Below, in pieces: positions 19,108-29,344 of a DNA stretch of 64,000 bases (position 1 is its first letter; the number at the start of each line of letters is the position of its first letter). The DNA is taken from NCBI GenBank assembly GCA_024639825.1, contig JAHEGH010000009.1:1-64000 (forward strand), in the 5' to 3' direction. The notes below the pieces were generated by a model. It had not been told where the DNA came from. It saw only the letters and a program-made list of their open reading frames with translations, and ran no database searches. Made by a program: the position numbers and the translations under genes. The stretch is from Gammaproteobacteria bacterium (GTDB lineage Bacteria; Pseudomonadota; Gammaproteobacteria; Steroidobacterales; Woeseiaceae).

Positions 19108-20293
19108 AAAAGCGCTAATACTTGCAGGTCTTTTCCTCTTGCTGGCCGCGGCCGGCTGGGTTATCGGGCGATTTGGTGAACGCGATGAAGAAGACGCACC
19201 ACCGCCGCTGAACATCGACTATCTCAAAGGCCTCAATTTTCTGTTGAACGAGCAGACCGATCAGGCACTGGAACATTTCTTGCGCATGGTTCGGGTTGAT
19301 GCCAGGACGATTGAGACTCACTTTGCACTTGGCAGCCTGTTTCGCCGTCGTGGTGAAGTCGACCGGGCAATTCGTATCCATCAGAACATCATTGCCCGCC
19401 CGGATCTCGCATCCGAGCAGCGCGACCAGGCCCTGTATTCACTGGCGAAAGACTACCTGGCGGCGGGCTTGCTTGATCGGGCTGAAAAACTGTTCTCGCG
19501 GCTCTCGCAGGGCTCCCGCTACCAGGTGCAGGCGATCGAAGCGCTGTGCCGTATCTATGAGCAGGAGCGCGACTGGGAGAAGGCGATCGAGGCGGGCAAA
19601 CGCCTTGAAGTTCTGGGCGGACGCTCGCTTGCCTTGCAGATTGCCCATTATTATTGCGAGTTGGCGGAAGCCGCAGCCTCGGCGGGTGACTATGCGTCTG
19701 CGCGGCAGTATGTGAAGAACGCGCAGGCCGGCAGGCCGCGAACCATGCGCGGTGCACTCACGCGTGCGCATATCGCGCGAGATACCAATGACAGCAAGAC
19801 AGCGCTCAAGCTGTATCACCGTATTATCGACGAGAACACATACCTGATTGCCGAGGCGCTACCGGAGATTGTGGCAATCTATACGCGCGAAAACGAAGTC
19901 GATGAACTCGAACGAGCGCTGAAAAGCATGCTGGCCAAGAACCCGGAGATGGCTTCACTGGTCGCCTACACAGCAATCGTCAACGACATTGGCGGTATAC
20001 CGGTTATTGATGAATGCGTGGAGCAATACATGCTCAACGAGCCCACGCTGGGCGAGTTTGTGGAATTGCAGCAGTTGTCCGATGGGAAGGGCGCAGCCGA
20101 CTCGAGGTTCGCGAGGGTTCGGGGCGCCTTGTCAAAACTGGCGGCGGCTACCCCGCGATACCAGTGCCAGGAATGCGGTTTTTCGAGTCAGCGGCTGCTG
20201 TGGCAATGCCCGAGTTGCCGGGACTGGGAAACGCAGCGACCCGCGTCGCGCGTTCAGTTCGACACCGTGCTGCAGCACAGCATTACCAAATAA
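19097..20293 (+). CDS. lapB: Lipopolysaccharide assembly protein LapB (YciM), TPR and rubredoxin-type
   Basis: The 398-aa protein has an N-terminal membrane anchor (about residues 5-24), a series of TPR repeats (about 45-330), and a C-terminal rubredoxin-like metal site made of two CxxC pairs (CQEC and CPSC). This is the LapB layout: the cytoplasmic TPRs and metal site act with FtsH to set LpxC levels. It is translationally coupled to lapA. Confidence 0.95.
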   Translation: MPTEKALILAGLFLLLAAAGWVIGRFGERDEEDAPPPLNIDYLKGLNFLLNEQTDQALEHFLRMVRVDARTIETHFALGSLFRRRGEVDRAIRIHQNIIARPDLASEQRDQALYSLAKDYLAAGLLDRAEKLFSRLSQGSRYQVQAIEALCRIYEQERDWEKAIEAGKRLEVLGGRSLALQIAHYYCELAEAAASAGDYASARQYVKNAQAGRPRTMRGALTRAHIARDTNDSKTALKLYHRIIDENTYLIAEALPEIVAIYTRENEVDELERALKSMLAKNPEMASLVAYTAIVNDIGGIPVIDECVEQYMLNEPTLGEFVELQQLSDGKGAADSRFARVRGALSKLAAATPRYQCQECGFSSQRLLWQCPSCRDWETQRPASRVQFDTVLQHSITK

Positions 20294-20371
20294 ACTGCCC
20301 GGTTTCGCTGCCGGACGTGGCGTGACGGCGCCGATAAGCTCCCTGGTCTCATACCAAAGAAGGAGCTGATA

Positions 20372-20644
20372 ATGAGAATCCTAAGCACCGCCGCGATAGC
20401 AGTCCTGCTGATGGCGCCACTGACCGTATTGGCCGGACAGGTCGATATCAATAACGCCGATGCCGAGACGATTTCGGCCGAACTGAAGGGCGTGGGCCTT
20501 TCCAAGGCCAGGGCGATTGTCGAGTATCGCAAGAAGCACGGCCCGTTCCAAAGTGCCGACGACCTGTCACTGGTGAAGGGCATCGGTGAACGAACGGTCG
20601 AACTGAATCGATCCGATATCAAGGTCTCCGGACAGAAAAAGTAG
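20372..20644 (+). CDS. Exported ComEA-like helix-hairpin-helix protein
   Basis: This 90-aa protein has a signal peptide (about residues 1-20, ending LAG-Q) followed by a single ComEA-type helix-hairpin-helix domain: VDINNADAETISAELKGVG and IVEYRKKHGPF, then VKGIGERTVE. Such small periplasmic proteins bind DNA and resemble the DNA receptor used in natural transformation; a role in uptake here is only inferred. A good AGGAG ribosome site precedes the ATG. Confidence 0.85.
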   Translation: MRILSTAAIAVLLMAPLTVLAGQVDINNADAETISAELKGVGLSKARAIVEYRKKHGPFQSADDLSLVKGIGERTVELNRSDIKVSGQKK

Positions 20645-20664
20645 GATCGTTTCGGCGTTAGTTG

Positions 20665-20692
20665 GCCAGGTCCGCAAGGCGGCGGGCCTGGC
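20665..20692 (+). repeat. Inverted repeat between the comEA-like gene and galU
   Basis: Arms GCCAGGTCCGC (20665-20675) and GCGGGCCTGGC (20682-20692) can form an 11-bp stem with one G-U pair and a six-base loop. No U-run follows, so it is a possible weak terminator or mRNA-end structure rather than a clear intrinsic terminator. Confidence 0.45.
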
Positions 20693-20777
20693 TCTCGCCG
20701 ACTCTCGTGACGAGCGTCATGACTCGGCAAGCGGGATTTCGCTATGATGCGGGTCTTCTTCGTTGTTGGAGCAACTG

Positions 20778-21647
20778 GTGGCCCAGAAAGTCAAAACAGC
20801 TGTATTCCCTGTTGCGGGTCGTGGAACCCGATTCCTGCCCGCCACCAAGGCAAGTCCGAAGGAAATGTTGCCGATCGTCGATAAGCCGCTCATCCAGTAC
20901 GCGGTAGAAGAGGCGATCGCAGCGGGCGCAACGAAGCTGGTGTTTGTCACGGGCGCATCAAAGCGCGCAATTGAAGACCATTTTGATACCGACCCCGAGC
21001 TTGAAGAGGCCCTGACCCAATCGGGCAAGCACGAGTTGCTGGCATCCATACAGGGCATCGTACCCAAGGGTGTCTCATGCATTTATATCCGTCAGGGTGA
21101 ACCCCTTGGACTTGGGCACGCCGTTCTCTGCGCGCGCCCGGCAGTGGGTAATGAGCCTTTCTTTGTACACCTCGCGGACGATTTGATCGCCGGAGATCCC
21201 GGCTGCCTGGCCCAGATGGCTGACGAGTATGAACAACACGGAGGCAGTGTTATCGCGGTGCAGACAGTGCCGCGCGAAGATACTTCGAGCTACGGCATCG
21301 TGGCCGTCGACGAATCCGATCGCAATCGGATAACGCAGATTGTCGAAAAGCCTGCACCGGAAAATGCGCCATCAAACTCGGCCGTAGTCGGTCGCTACCT
21401 GCTGGGGCCGGAAATATTCGACAAGCTTGAGACAACCGGGCGCGGGGCTGGCGGCGAAATCCAGCTCACAGATGGCATCGCGGATCTGCTTAAGGACTCG
21501 GCTGTCTACGCGTATTCGTTTACCGGGGTCCGCTACGACTGTGGCAGCAAGCTGGGTTACCTGCAGGCGACGGTTGCCTTTGGTCTGGAACATCCGGACA
21601 CGGGCGAACGCTTTCGCGAACACCTCAAGGGCCTACTGACTGACTAG
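20778..21647 (+). CDS. galU: UTP-glucose-1-phosphate uridylyltransferase
   Basis: The 289-aa nucleotidyltransferase has the [19 protein letters not shown] signature near its start (the fingerprint of GalU), [12 protein letters not shown] and the GRYLL segment. It makes UDP-glucose for envelope polysaccharides. The start is taken as GTG 20778, which has a GGAG ribosome site six bases upstream; TTG 20763 in frame would add five residues but lacks such a site. It converges with the next gene and overlaps it by 4 bp. Confidence 0.96.
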   Translation: MAQKVKTAVFPVAGRGTRFLPATKASPKEMLPIVDKPLIQYAVEEAIAAGATKLVFVTGASKRAIEDHFDTDPELEEALTQSGKHELLASIQGIVPKGVSCIYIRQGEPLGLGHAVLCARPAVGNEPFFVHLADDLIAGDPGCLAQMADEYEQHGGSVIAVQTVPREDTSSYGIVAVDESDRNRITQIVEKPAPENAPSNSAVVGRYLLGPEIFDKLETTGRGAGGEIQLTDGIADLLKDSAVYAYSFTGVRYDCGSKLGYLQATVAFGLEHPDTGERFREHLKGLLTD

Positions 21648-23446
21648 TTACAGGTAATGGTCTCGCTGTTGCGCGAGCACAACGGCGACCAACCAGCTTT
21701 GTCCCAATAGTCGATAAATCCCTTCTTCCTGAGGACTTCAACAAAACGTGGGTCTTGTCGGAGCGGGCGCATGTCGGGCTCCCAAAGGAAAAAAGAATTG
21801 TTGCCCAGCAGGCGTACGCGTTGGAGGATTTCGAATGCCTCGTCGAGACGACCGAAATGCGCGAGATCACGGGCGACGAACAGTGGGTTGTCCTGCCGCA
21901 CGTCCTTCATCCGTTCGATCACCTCGTCGCGTAAAGATGCATCCGTCTGGGCTGCGATATACAGATCAAAATCAGCGATATCCTCTTCTTGAAAGAGATC
22001 GTTGGCCAGCACTTTCGCAGTCGCGAAGTCACCACGGGTTATGCTGAGTTCCAGCATGTCGTAAGCGGCGGTCGGGTGACCAAGGTCTATCGCGGATTTT
22101 GTGTACTCCTCGGCTTTCCCATAATCGCCGAGGACCGTGTGAACGGCTCCGGCGACCGACATGGTTCCTGGATGAAACGGGTCGAGCTGCAAGGCGATGT
22201 TGATAGTGTCCAGTGCGGCCTTGGTTCGACCTGTCGCGAGGAGGAACTCGGTGTACCAGAGATAACCGGTGGAGACCTTTGGTTCGAGTTCGATGGCCCG
22301 AATGTAGTGTTGCGCGACTTGCGAAAGGTCCGTGGCGCCAGATATACGCTCAATGTCCCCTACAACAGCATGTGCCTCAGCTATCCCGGGATCCAGCTGC
22401 AATGCGCGCGTCGCGTAATCCAGTGCCAGCTGGTAATGATATTTGAAATCGACAATGGCATAGGTAGGTAAGGTTAAGTGCGCAGCTGCGAGGCTCGACC
22501 AGGCACGGGCAAACCCGGGATCCGCCTCGGTAGCTTTTGTGAACAGCTCGATAGCGGTCCGAATATTGTGCTCGCCTCGCCGTTGCCAGAGATACCTTCC
22601 TTTCAGGTAATCCTCGTAGGCGGCGAGGTTGTCCGTCGGGCTACTGACCGTTTCCACGATGTCTTCAGCGCCAAGTGCCACCTTCAGGGCATCCACAATA
22701 TGTGCGGAAATCTCGTCCTGGATGACAAAGATGTCTTCGAACTTCCTGTCGTAAGTTTCCGACCAGAGGTGACTGTCGGTTCTGACGTCAATGAGCTGCG
22801 CTGTAATTCGTATGGTGTCGCCGGCCTTGCGCACACTTCCTTCAAGTACGTGTTCAACCTTGAGCGCATCGGCGATTTCAGGAATAGGCGTGTCCTTACC
22901 TTTAAAAGAAAACGATGAGGTTCGCGAGGCAACTCGCAGGCCTTCGACCTTAACGAGAACATTAAGAAGTTCTTCAGATATTCCGTCGGAAAAAAATTCG
23001 TTGTCAGGATCGTCGGACATGTTGACGAACGGTAGTACGGCAATCGACTGGCTGCCGGAAGTGGCCAGAACCTCGCCGGTCGTATCGACGGGATCAGGGC
23101 TATTGCCCCCCAAATGCATCCCCACGGCGATGATCAGGGCGATGACCAATGCGCCGATAATTACGGTATTGAGCTTTTGTCCGGTCTCGTTGGTAATTGA
23201 CTGAGATCGGTCGACATCTTTTTCACGCTTTATGCCGTCAGGTGTCAACTCAAAAGCCCAGGCAAAAATGGTGGCGAACGGCAGCCCGAGAGCAAGAAAT
23301 AGCAGGAGGGTCTTCATGACCCAGTCCGGCGATCCGAAGCTGTCGAGTGCCAGTTCCGCTACCTGGGCGACGAGCCAGGCGACGACCGCGTAGGCGATCG
23401 CAACGCGAAATACGTTGCGGCGTCGCAGTTCAGTAAAGAACGACAT
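21644..23446 (-). CDS. Membrane-anchored TolB-like/TPR protein, function unknown
   Basis: This 600-aa protein begins [19 protein letters not shown], typical of a family abundant in some marine Gammaproteobacteria. It has membrane segments at about residues 13-36, 43-66 and 93-112. A TolB/FlgO-like domain follows at about 130-255 ([18 protein letters not shown] through HLWSETYDR), then TPR repeats to the end. The same module occurs in pH-sensing-type regulators and adenylate cyclases, where an N-terminal DNA-binding or cyclase domain is replaced here by membrane helices. It is monocistronic and its target is unknown. Confidence 0.7.
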   Translation of the reverse strand: MSFFTELRRRNVFRVAIAYAVVAWLVAQVAELALDSFGSPDWVMKTLLLFLALGLPFATIFAWAFELTPDGIKREKDVDRSQSITNETGQKLNTVIIGALVIALIIAVGMHLGGNSPDPVDTTGEVLATSGSQSIAVLPFVNMSDDPDNEFFSDGISEELLNVLVKVEGLRVASRTSSFSFKGKDTPIPEIADALKVEHVLEGSVRKAGDTIRITAQLIDVRTDSHLWSETYDRKFEDIFVIQDEISAHIVDALKVALGAEDIVETVSSPTDNLAAYEDYLKGRYLWQRRGEHNIRTAIELFTKATEADPGFARAWSSLAAAHLTLPTYAIVDFKYHYQLALDYATRALQLDPGIAEAHAVVGDIERISGATDLSQVAQHYIRAIELEPKVSTGYLWYTEFLLATGRTKAALDTINIALQLDPFHPGTMSVAGAVHTVLGDYGKAEEYTKSAIDLGHPTAAYDMLELSITRGDFATAKVLANDLFQEEDIADFDLYIAAQTDASLRDEVIERMKDVRQDNPLFVARDLAHFGRLDEAFEILQRVRLLGNNSFFLWEPDMRPLRQDPRFVEVLRKKGFIDYWDKAGWSPLCSRNSETITCN

Positions 23447-23583
23447 CGGCAACCAGGCGATCCACGTGACGACGATTTTTCTTCATATAAGCACCCGCGG
23501 CCGGTGACATGGTCAATTTTGTTTCTCTTGTCCGGCCAAGCGGCTATTCTAACCTGATATTCCACATTAGCGGCGAAGAAAAT

Positions 23584-24987
23584 ATGAGAATAATCAGCGG
23601 CTTGTTCTTTTTCTGTAGCATGGCGACGGCAGCTGCACAGCAGTCCTATCTGATCGATTGGGATACAGCGGGTGAGGAAGCCGTCCAGCACCTGGTCGAG
23701 CTTGTGCAGATCAACACGACGAATCCGCCAGGTAACGAGAGCCTGGTGGTTGAGTACCTGCAGGCGGAGCTCACGGCAGAAGGGATTCAGTCCGAAGTCT
23801 TCGCGCTGGAGGAATCGCGAGGCAACCTGGTGGCCAGGATTTCAGGGAATGGCTCGAAGCGCCCGCTCCTCATTATGGGTCATACCGATGTTGTTGGCGT
23901 GCAACCTGAGAAATGGTATGCGGATCCGTTCAGCGGCAATCGTGAGGATGGCTTCATCTACGGGCGTGGCACCCTCGATGATAAGGACAATCTTGCCGCA
24001 GGACTGATGATCGTCAAGCTCCTCAAGCGCTACGGCGTTGAGCTGGATCGCGACATCATCTTGCTCGCGGAGGCGGGCGAGGAGGGTACCCCGGAGGTTG
24101 GTATCAACTTCATGGTCGAGCAGCACTACGACAAGATTGCGGCCGAATATGCGTTGGCTGAAGGTGGTCAGTCGGTCATTCGAGACAAGAAGGTCAGCAC
24201 GGTGGGTATCGAGACGACCGAGAAGATGCCGCGTCGCGTAACGCTGGTCGCACGTGGTACGCCGGGACACGGTTCGAAGCCGATCCTCGACAACGCCGTA
24301 ACCATTCTCGCAAACGCAATTGCGAAGGCTGGAGCGTGGGAGACAGAAGTTCGTCTCAACGACACCACGCGTACCTATTTTCGGCGCATGGCAGAGATAT
24401 CGGCGCCGGAGGACGCCTGGCGTTATCTCAACGTTGAAAACGAGGACGAGAAGGAGGCTATTCAGCGGCACTTCCTTGAGACCTTTCCCTACCATTACTC
24501 GATTTCGCGGACATCTGTCGTGCCAACCGTTATCGATGCCGGTTTTCGTCGCAACGTGATCCCGTCGGAGGCAAAGGCAATTATTGATATCCGAATGTTG
24601 CCCGATGAGAACGTTAAGGAATTTTACGCGAAGCTTGCACAGGTAATCGACGATCCGCGGGTCGAGATCATCCCGGAACCTATCTACAGACCCGCCGCGC
24701 CACCGTCCGATATCGACAACGAGATGTTCCAGGTGCTTGAGGATGTTGCGTTGCGTATGTACCCCGACGCCACCGTGCTCCCAATCATGCAAACCGGCGC
24801 GACGGATATGGCGCAGGTCCGTGCGAAAGGCGTGCAGGCTTATGGCATCGGGCCGGCGCGCTCGATTGAGGAGATCAATAGCGGCTTCGGCGCACACGGA
24901 GATAATGAACGCATAGAAGAGGAAGCCTTCATTAGCCTGGTGCAATACATGTGGAATGTCGTTATCGAGATCTCGGCGAGCAAATGA
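23584..24987 (+). CDS. Exported M20 family metallopeptidase
   Basis: This 467-aa protein has a signal peptide (about residues 1-19, ending TAAA-QQ). M20 zinc-binding motifs follow: GHTDVVGV with the first His, YGRGTLDDKDN with the bridging Asp, and LAEAGEEG with the catalytic Glu pair. The insertion between catalytic-domain halves is the expected dimerisation domain. M20 enzymes remove C- or N-terminal residues from peptides or deacylate amino acids; the substrate here is unknown, and location is periplasmic or outer. The start ATG 23584 is the one that exposes the signal peptide. It overlaps the next gene by ATGA. Confidence 0.9.
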   Translation: MRIISGLFFFCSMATAAAQQSYLIDWDTAGEEAVQHLVELVQINTTNPPGNESLVVEYLQAELTAEGIQSEVFALEESRGNLVARISGNGSKRPLLIMGHTDVVGVQPEKWYADPFSGNREDGFIYGRGTLDDKDNLAAGLMIVKLLKRYGVELDRDIILLAEAGEEGTPEVGINFMVEQHYDKIAAEYALAEGGQSVIRDKKVSTVGIETTEKMPRRVTLVARGTPGHGSKPILDNAVTILANAIAKAGAWETEVRLNDTTRTYFRRMAEISAPEDAWRYLNVENEDEKEAIQRHFLETFPYHYSISRTSVVPTVIDAGFRRNVIPSEAKAIIDIRMLPDENVKEFYAKLAQVIDDPRVEIIPEPIYRPAAPPSDIDNEMFQVLEDVALRMYPDATVLPIMQTGATDMAQVRAKGVQAYGIGPARSIEEINSGFGAHGDNERIEEEAFISLVQYMWNVVIEISASK

Positions 24988-25598
24988 CCGGTCGGCTGTC
25001 CCTGTTACTGCTGGTCACTGCAAACCTGCTGCCGCTTGCCGGTGTGCTGTTGTGGGACTGGGACGTGTTCTTCCTGCTACTCCTGTTCTGGTGCGAGAAC
25101 GTCATTATCGGGCTGTTTGGCATCGCGAGGCTCGTGGTCGCGGCGAACAACGACACGCTAAAAGAGAGCCTGTTCCTGCCGTTGTTCTTCCTGGTGCATT
25201 ACGGCGGCTTCATGTTCGGGCATTTCATGGTGTTGTTTGGCATGTACTCAGGCAATGTCGAAGCGCTTGGTAACTTCGCGCAGCCTGAGGATTACTATCG
25301 GCTGGTGCTGGATAACCTGAGCTGGGTTGCCATAGCGGCACTATTTGTCTCGCACGGTTGGTCATTCATCGAGAATTTTATGGGCCGGAATGAATACGAG
25401 AGACTGTCGCCAATGCAGGCTATGGGCCTGCCCTACAGGCGCATGGTCATCACTCACGTGGCGCTGATACTCGGCGGCTTTTTCCTGATCGAGAATGGTC
25501 AGCCATTGGCCGGCCTGATTATCCTGATCCTGATGAAGGTTGCTCTGGACATCACATTTCATCAAAAGGAGCACCGCAAACTGGGTGCTGCTGGTTGA
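24984..25598 (+). CDS. DUF6498-like multi-spanning membrane protein
   Basis: The 204-aa protein is hydrophobic, with about five or six predicted membrane segments and the family-typical DWDVFFLLLLFWCENVIIG and FFLVHYGGFMFGH motifs, which carry conserved polar residues inside the membrane. I recall this pattern from proteins labelled DUF6498 but cannot confirm it here; no function is known. Its ATG overlaps the stop of the M20 peptidase gene, so it is translationally coupled to it. A bidirectional terminator follows. Confidence 0.6.
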   Translation: MTGRLSLLLLVTANLLPLAGVLLWDWDVFFLLLLFWCENVIIGLFGIARLVVAANNDTLKESLFLPLFFLVHYGGFMFGHFMVLFGMYSGNVEALGNFAQPEDYYRLVLDNLSWVAIAALFVSHGWSFIENFMGRNEYERLSPMQAMGLPYRRMVITHVALILGGFFLIENGQPLAGLIILILMKVALDITFHQKEHRKLGAAG

Positions 25599-25615
25599 CG
25601 CTCAATGCGGAAAAG

Positions 25616-25643
25616 AAAAAGCCCGCTAAGAAGCGGGCTTTTT
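25616..25643. terminator. Bidirectional intrinsic terminator between the membrane protein gene and tRNA-Asn
   Basis: A hairpin with arms AAAAAGCCCGCT (25616-25627) and AGCGGGCTTTTT (25632-25643) and an AAGA loop has A- and T-runs at its base, so it can end transcription from both sides: the plus-strand gene at 24984-25598 and the minus-strand tRNA-Asn. Confidence 0.88.
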
Positions 25644-25649
25644 GCAATT

Positions 25650-25725
25650 TGGCTCCCCGACCCGGACTCGAACCAGGGACCAATTGATTAACAGTCAATC
25701 GCTCTACCAACTGAGCTATCGGGGA
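25650..25725 (-). tRNA. tRNA-Asn (GTT)
   Basis: The minus strand folds as a tRNA of 76 nt. The acceptor stem TCCCCGA/TCGGGGA and discriminator G are followed by an encoded CCA. The anticodon loop CTGTTAA holds GTT, and the T arm is GGTTCGAGTCC. The D arm AGCTCAGTTGGTAGAGC is standard. Confidence 0.97.
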
Positions 25726-25755
25726 ATAGTCCGTCACCCTAAGGCGCGGGCCGCG

Positions 25756-25784
25756 ATTTTCGTCTAGCCCCGGTCCCTTGTCAA
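25756..25784 (-). promoter_or_regulatory. Promoter of tRNA-Asn
   Basis: On the minus strand TTGACA (25784-25779) is separated by 17 bp from GAAAAT (25761-25756). A GC-rich discriminator follows, typical of stable-RNA promoters under stringent control. The -35 overlaps the stop region of the upstream aminotransferase gene. Confidence 0.7.
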
Positions 25785-26965
25785 GCCATCACGGCCCGTT
25801 TTATGCGCCTCACCGACTCTTCCAGCATTTCCATCGAACAGGCGAAGGAGAAGCGCACATAACCCGGAGCACCGAAGGCTGTGCCGGGTACGCAGGCCAG
25901 GTCCGCTTCATTGAGCAGAAACTCCACCAGTTCGACGTCATCCTTCATGCCCCGGGCTTCCAATACGCCCTCGACCCTTGGAAACGCATAGAACGCGCCC
26001 TCGCTGGGGCGACACTCGAAGCCATCGATTCCGTTGAGTGCCTCGACAAAGTAGTCGTGACGTTTGTGGTAGGCAGACGCCATCTCACGCACGCACGTCT
26101 GGTCGCCGTTAAGGGCTGCCACCGCTGCTGCCTGAGAAATACTGCAGGCATTGGTCGTGCTCTGGCTCTGGATGGTCTTCATCGCATTGACCAGTTCCCG
26201 TGGGCCGGCTGCATAACCAATTCGCCAGCCTGTCATGGCGTAGGCCTTCGACACGCCGTTGGCAGTGACCGTCCGCCCCATCAGCGAAGGGCAGGCCGTC
26301 GCGAAACTGACAAACGGATCCGGCGCCCAGTGGATATGCTCGTAGATGTCGTCGGACAGCACGACGATGTCGGGATGCTGTTCGATGATGGCGCCCAGTG
26401 CGGCCATCTCTGCCAATTGGTAACACGCACCGGTCGGGTTGGACGGATTGTTCAGTATGAGCAAGCGAGTCCGCTCCGTAATGGCCGCTTCAAGCTGTTG
26501 GGGCGTGATCTTGAAGTGCTGTTCGATACCTGTCTCAATGATCACAGGCTCGGCGTCTGCCAGGCGCACCATATCGGGATAGGAGACCCAGTAAGGGGCA
26601 GGTATGATCGCCTCATCGCCCGGATCGAGGAGCGCCAGGCACAGATTGAACAATGCCTGCTTGGCCCCGCAGGTCACGACGATTTGCGACAGCTCGTAGT
26701 CCAGTTGATTCTCGCGAGCCAGCTTCCCCTGAATAGCGGTCTTCAGCGCGGCGGTGCCGTCAATCGGTGTGTAACGGGTCTGGCCGCCCTTGATTGCCGC
26801 TATGGCGGCTTCACAGATGTGCGCCGGCGTATCAAAATCCGGCTCACCGGTGCCCAGGCTGATCACGTCACGTCCGGCGGCTTGCAGCTCCGTCGCCCGC
26901 GCCAGGACGGCACCGGTTGGGGAGGGCTTCACTGAAGCCATACGTTTGGAAACTGGTAAGATCAC
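25781..26965 (-). CDS. aspC: Aspartate aminotransferase-type class I/II aminotransferase
   Basis: This 394-aa fold-type I PLP enzyme has [23 protein letters not shown] and the PLP lysine at about Lys240 in [18 protein letters not shown], matching the Igamma aspartate/prephenate aminotransferase group. It may transaminate aspartate, and in some lineages prephenate. The start is taken as GTG 26965, which has a GAGG site seven bases upstream; ATG 26941 would cut off the conserved SKR segment. It is divergent from uvrB. Confidence 0.9.
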   Translation of the reverse strand: MILPVSKRMASVKPSPTGAVLARATELQAAGRDVISLGTGEPDFDTPAHICEAAIAAIKGGQTRYTPIDGTAALKTAIQGKLARENQLDYELSQIVVTCGAKQALFNLCLALLDPGDEAIIPAPYWVSYPDMVRLADAEPVIIETGIEQHFKITPQQLEAAITERTRLLILNNPSNPTGACYQLAEMAALGAIIEQHPDIVVLSDDIYEHIHWAPDPFVSFATACPSLMGRTVTANGVSKAYAMTGWRIGYAAGPRELVNAMKTIQSQSTTNACSISQAAAVAALNGDQTCVREMASAYHKRHDYFVEALNGIDGFECRPSEGAFYAFPRVEGVLEARGMKDDVELVEFLLNEADLACVPGTAFGAPGYVRFSFACSMEMLEESVRRIKRAVMA

Positions 26966-26992
26966 TCGATTGCCTCTCAGATACGCAGCGCT

Positions 26993-29050
26993 ATGGTACG
27001 TGAAACAACAGACCTCCCCAATACCTCATCGGAACATCGTGACCGATTTGATCTGGCCTCTGATTTCTCACCTGCGGGCGACCAGCCAGCGGCAATCTCG
27101 GGACTCGCCGACGGACTGGATGACGGGCTCGCACGGCAGACGTTACTGGGTGTAACGGGCTCCGGCAAGACGTACACAATCGCGAGCGTCATCGAACGCA
27201 CGCAACGTCCGGCGATGATCCTGGCACCGAACAAGACGCTGGCCGCCCAGCTCTATGGGGAAATGCGGGAGTTTTTCCCGAACAACGCGGTGGAGTATTT
27301 CGTTTCCTATTACGACTACTACCAGCCAGAAGCGTATGTGCCGGCCTCGGATACGTTTATCGAGAAAGATGCGTCGATTAACCAGCACATCGAGCAAATG
27401 CGGCTGTCGGCCACCAAGGCGCTAATCGAGCGCCCGGATGCGATCATCGTGGCAACGGTCTCGGCCATTTACGGGCTCGGCGATCCCGAGGCGTATTTCA
27501 GCATGGTGCTGCATGTGACCCGTGGCGATCGTATCGACCAGCGCACGATTCTCCGCCGGCTCGCGGAGATGCAGTACACACGCAACGAACTGGACCTCTC
27601 GCAGGGGACCTACCGCGTAAGGGGAGATGTCATTGACGTATTCCCCGCGGAGTCGGAGCGGGACGCGGTCCGCATCGAGCTGTTCGATGACGAAGTTGAA
27701 TCGATAGCCTGTTTCGACCCGCTCACCGGCGAGGTTCTCCGCCGCGTACCGCGCTTTACGGTCTTTCCGAAGACTCACTATGTGACGCCACGGGAGAAGC
27801 TCCTTGCGGCCTGCGAGCACATCAAGGTTGAGTTGAAGGATCGGCTTGAGTACCTGAGAAAAAACGAAAAACTACTGGAAGCTCAAAGGCTTGAGCAGAG
27901 AACCTTATTTGATTTAGAGATGATTCGCGAGCTCGGATACTGCTCGGGTATCGAAAACTATTCGCGCTACCTGTCAGGCAGAGGCCCCGGGGAACCCCCG
28001 CCGTGCCTGTTCGATTACGTACCCGATAATGCCCTGCTCATTATCGATGAGAGCCACGTGACAGTGCCGCAGCTGGGCGCCATGTATAAGGGTGATCGCT
28101 CCCGCAAGGAGACACTGGTCGAGTTTGGCTTCCGACTGCCGTCCGCGCTGGATAACCGGCCGCTGCGCTTCGACGAGTTTGAGCGGCTGTCACCGCAGAC
28201 GATCTATGTCTCAGCGACACCCGGTGACTACGAGAAAGAACACTCGGACAATGTCGTGGAACAGCTTGTCAGGCCCACCGGTCTGATCGACCCGACCATC
28301 GAAGTGCGTCCGGCCACAACGCAGGTCGACGATGTGCTGTCTGAAATCAACAGGCGCACCGCAGCAGGCGAGCGGGTCCTGATTACGACGCTCACCAAGC
28401 GCATGGCTGAGGACCTGACCGATTACCTGCGCGAACACGGCGTCGCTGTCCGCTATCTGCACTCTGACATCGGCACCGTCGAGCGCACCGAGATAATCAG
28501 GGACCTGAGGCTCGGGGCATTCGATGTTCTTGTGGGCATCAACCTGCTGCGCGAGGGGCTGGATATGCCCGAGGTGTCGCTCGTGGCGATCCTGGATGCT
28601 GACAAGGAGGGCTTCCTGCGCTCAGAACGCTCGCTGATTCAGACGATCGGACGTGCCGCTCGCCATCTCCATGGGACCGCCATTCTCTATGCTGATCGAG
28701 TGACCGGCTCGATGCGCCGGGCCCTGGATGAAACCGATCGCCGTCGGGCGACGCAGGTGCTCTACAACCAGGAACACGGCATCACGCCAAAGACCATCAT
28801 CAAGCAGGTGGCGGATGTTATGGAGGCTGCCTACCCGGTGCCTGGCAGAACGGGTCGCAAGGCGGGCGATGAGAAGGGCATCTACGAGGTGATGAGCCCC
28901 GAACAGCTCCTGAAACGAGCCGCCAAGCTCGAAAAGAGGATGCTCAGGCATGCACGGGACCTGGAGTTCGAGGAGGCCGCCAAGCTGCGGGACGAGATCC
29001 AGTCGATGCGGGCGCAGGGCCTTGGAATTGGCGAGTCAAAAGTGGGCTGA
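26993..29050 (+). CDS. uvrB: UvrABC excinuclease subunit B
   Basis: The 685-aa protein has Walker A GVTGSGKT at about 53-60, the damage-probing beta-hairpin [12 protein letters not shown], helicase motifs including the DESHVT box and the QTIGRAARH motif, and a C-terminal UVR domain (about 640-675). It loads onto damage with UvrA and recruits UvrC. I looked for an SOS box in the short space before its start and saw none. Confidence 0.99.
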   Translation: MVRETTDLPNTSSEHRDRFDLASDFSPAGDQPAAISGLADGLDDGLARQTLLGVTGSGKTYTIASVIERTQRPAMILAPNKTLAAQLYGEMREFFPNNAVEYFVSYYDYYQPEAYVPASDTFIEKDASINQHIEQMRLSATKALIERPDAIIVATVSAIYGLGDPEAYFSMVLHVTRGDRIDQRTILRRLAEMQYTRNELDLSQGTYRVRGDVIDVFPAESERDAVRIELFDDEVESIACFDPLTGEVLRRVPRFTVFPKTHYVTPREKLLAACEHIKVELKDRLEYLRKNEKLLEAQRLEQRTLFDLEMIRELGYCSGIENYSRYLSGRGPGEPPPCLFDYVPDNALLIIDESHVTVPQLGAMYKGDRSRKETLVEFGFRLPSALDNRPLRFDEFERLSPQTIYVSATPGDYEKEHSDNVVEQLVRPTGLIDPTIEVRPATTQVDDVLSEINRRTAAGERVLITTLTKRMAEDLTDYLREHGVAVRYLHSDIGTVERTEIIRDLRLGAFDVLVGINLLREGLDMPEVSLVAILDADKEGFLRSERSLIQTIGRAARHLHGTAILYADRVTGSMRRALDETDRRRATQVLYNQEHGITPKTIIKQVADVMEAAYPVPGRTGRKAGDEKGIYEVMSPEQLLKRAAKLEKRMLRHARDLEFEEAAKLRDEIQSMRAQGLGIGESKVG

Positions 29051-29056
29051 AAAGCC

Positions 29057-29085
29057 TTGCAGTAGGCCAAGCCCTTCAGTATCTT
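29057..29085 (+). promoter_or_regulatory. Promoter of tRNA-Val
   Basis: TTGCAG (29057-29062), 17-bp spacer, TATCTT (29080-29085); the tRNA begins 20 bp after the -10. Confidence 0.5.
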
Positions 29086-29105
29086 ACGCGTCCCTTCGAG
29101 AGTAC

Positions 29106-29180
29106 GGGCGATTAGCTCAGGGGTAGAGCGCCACGTTGACATCGTGGAGGTCGCAGGTTCGAAACCCGCATCGCCCACCA
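29106..29180 (+). tRNA. tRNA-Val (GAC)
   Basis: A 75-nt cloverleaf with acceptor stem GGGCGAT/ATCGCCC, D arm with AGCTCAGGGGTAGAGC, anticodon arm CCACG-TTGACAT-CGTGG (anticodon GAC), T arm GGTTCGAAACC and encoded CCA. Confidence 0.97.
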
Positions 29181-29238
29181 ATCTCCAGGATAACGAATAA
29201 AGCACCTGATTTTTTTAAGAAAATTAGGGTTCCGGAGG

Positions 29239-29267
29239 TTGTTTCCTGCGCGCAGGCTTATTAGAAT
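29239..29267 (+). promoter_or_regulatory. Candidate promoter of the infC operon
   Basis: TTGTTT (29239-29244), 17-bp spacer, TAGAAT (29262-29267), about 77 bp before infC. This supports an infC operon starting here rather than transcription from a thrS gene, which is not present upstream. Confidence 0.5.
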
Positions 29268-29344
29268 CGCGTTCCCACTGTGGCTGCGCGTGTTTGGCGT
29301 GGGTCAGGGCGGGCTAAGATTTTGAATTTTCGGAGGATTTGGGT

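Noticed and set aside
25778-26935. A 385-codon open frame on the plus strand
   Set aside because: It is antisense to the aminotransferase gene and shows no recognisable domain.
26966-26992. LexA (SOS) box ahead of uvrB
   Set aside because: The 27-bp divergent space contains no CTGT-N8-ACAG-like sequence.
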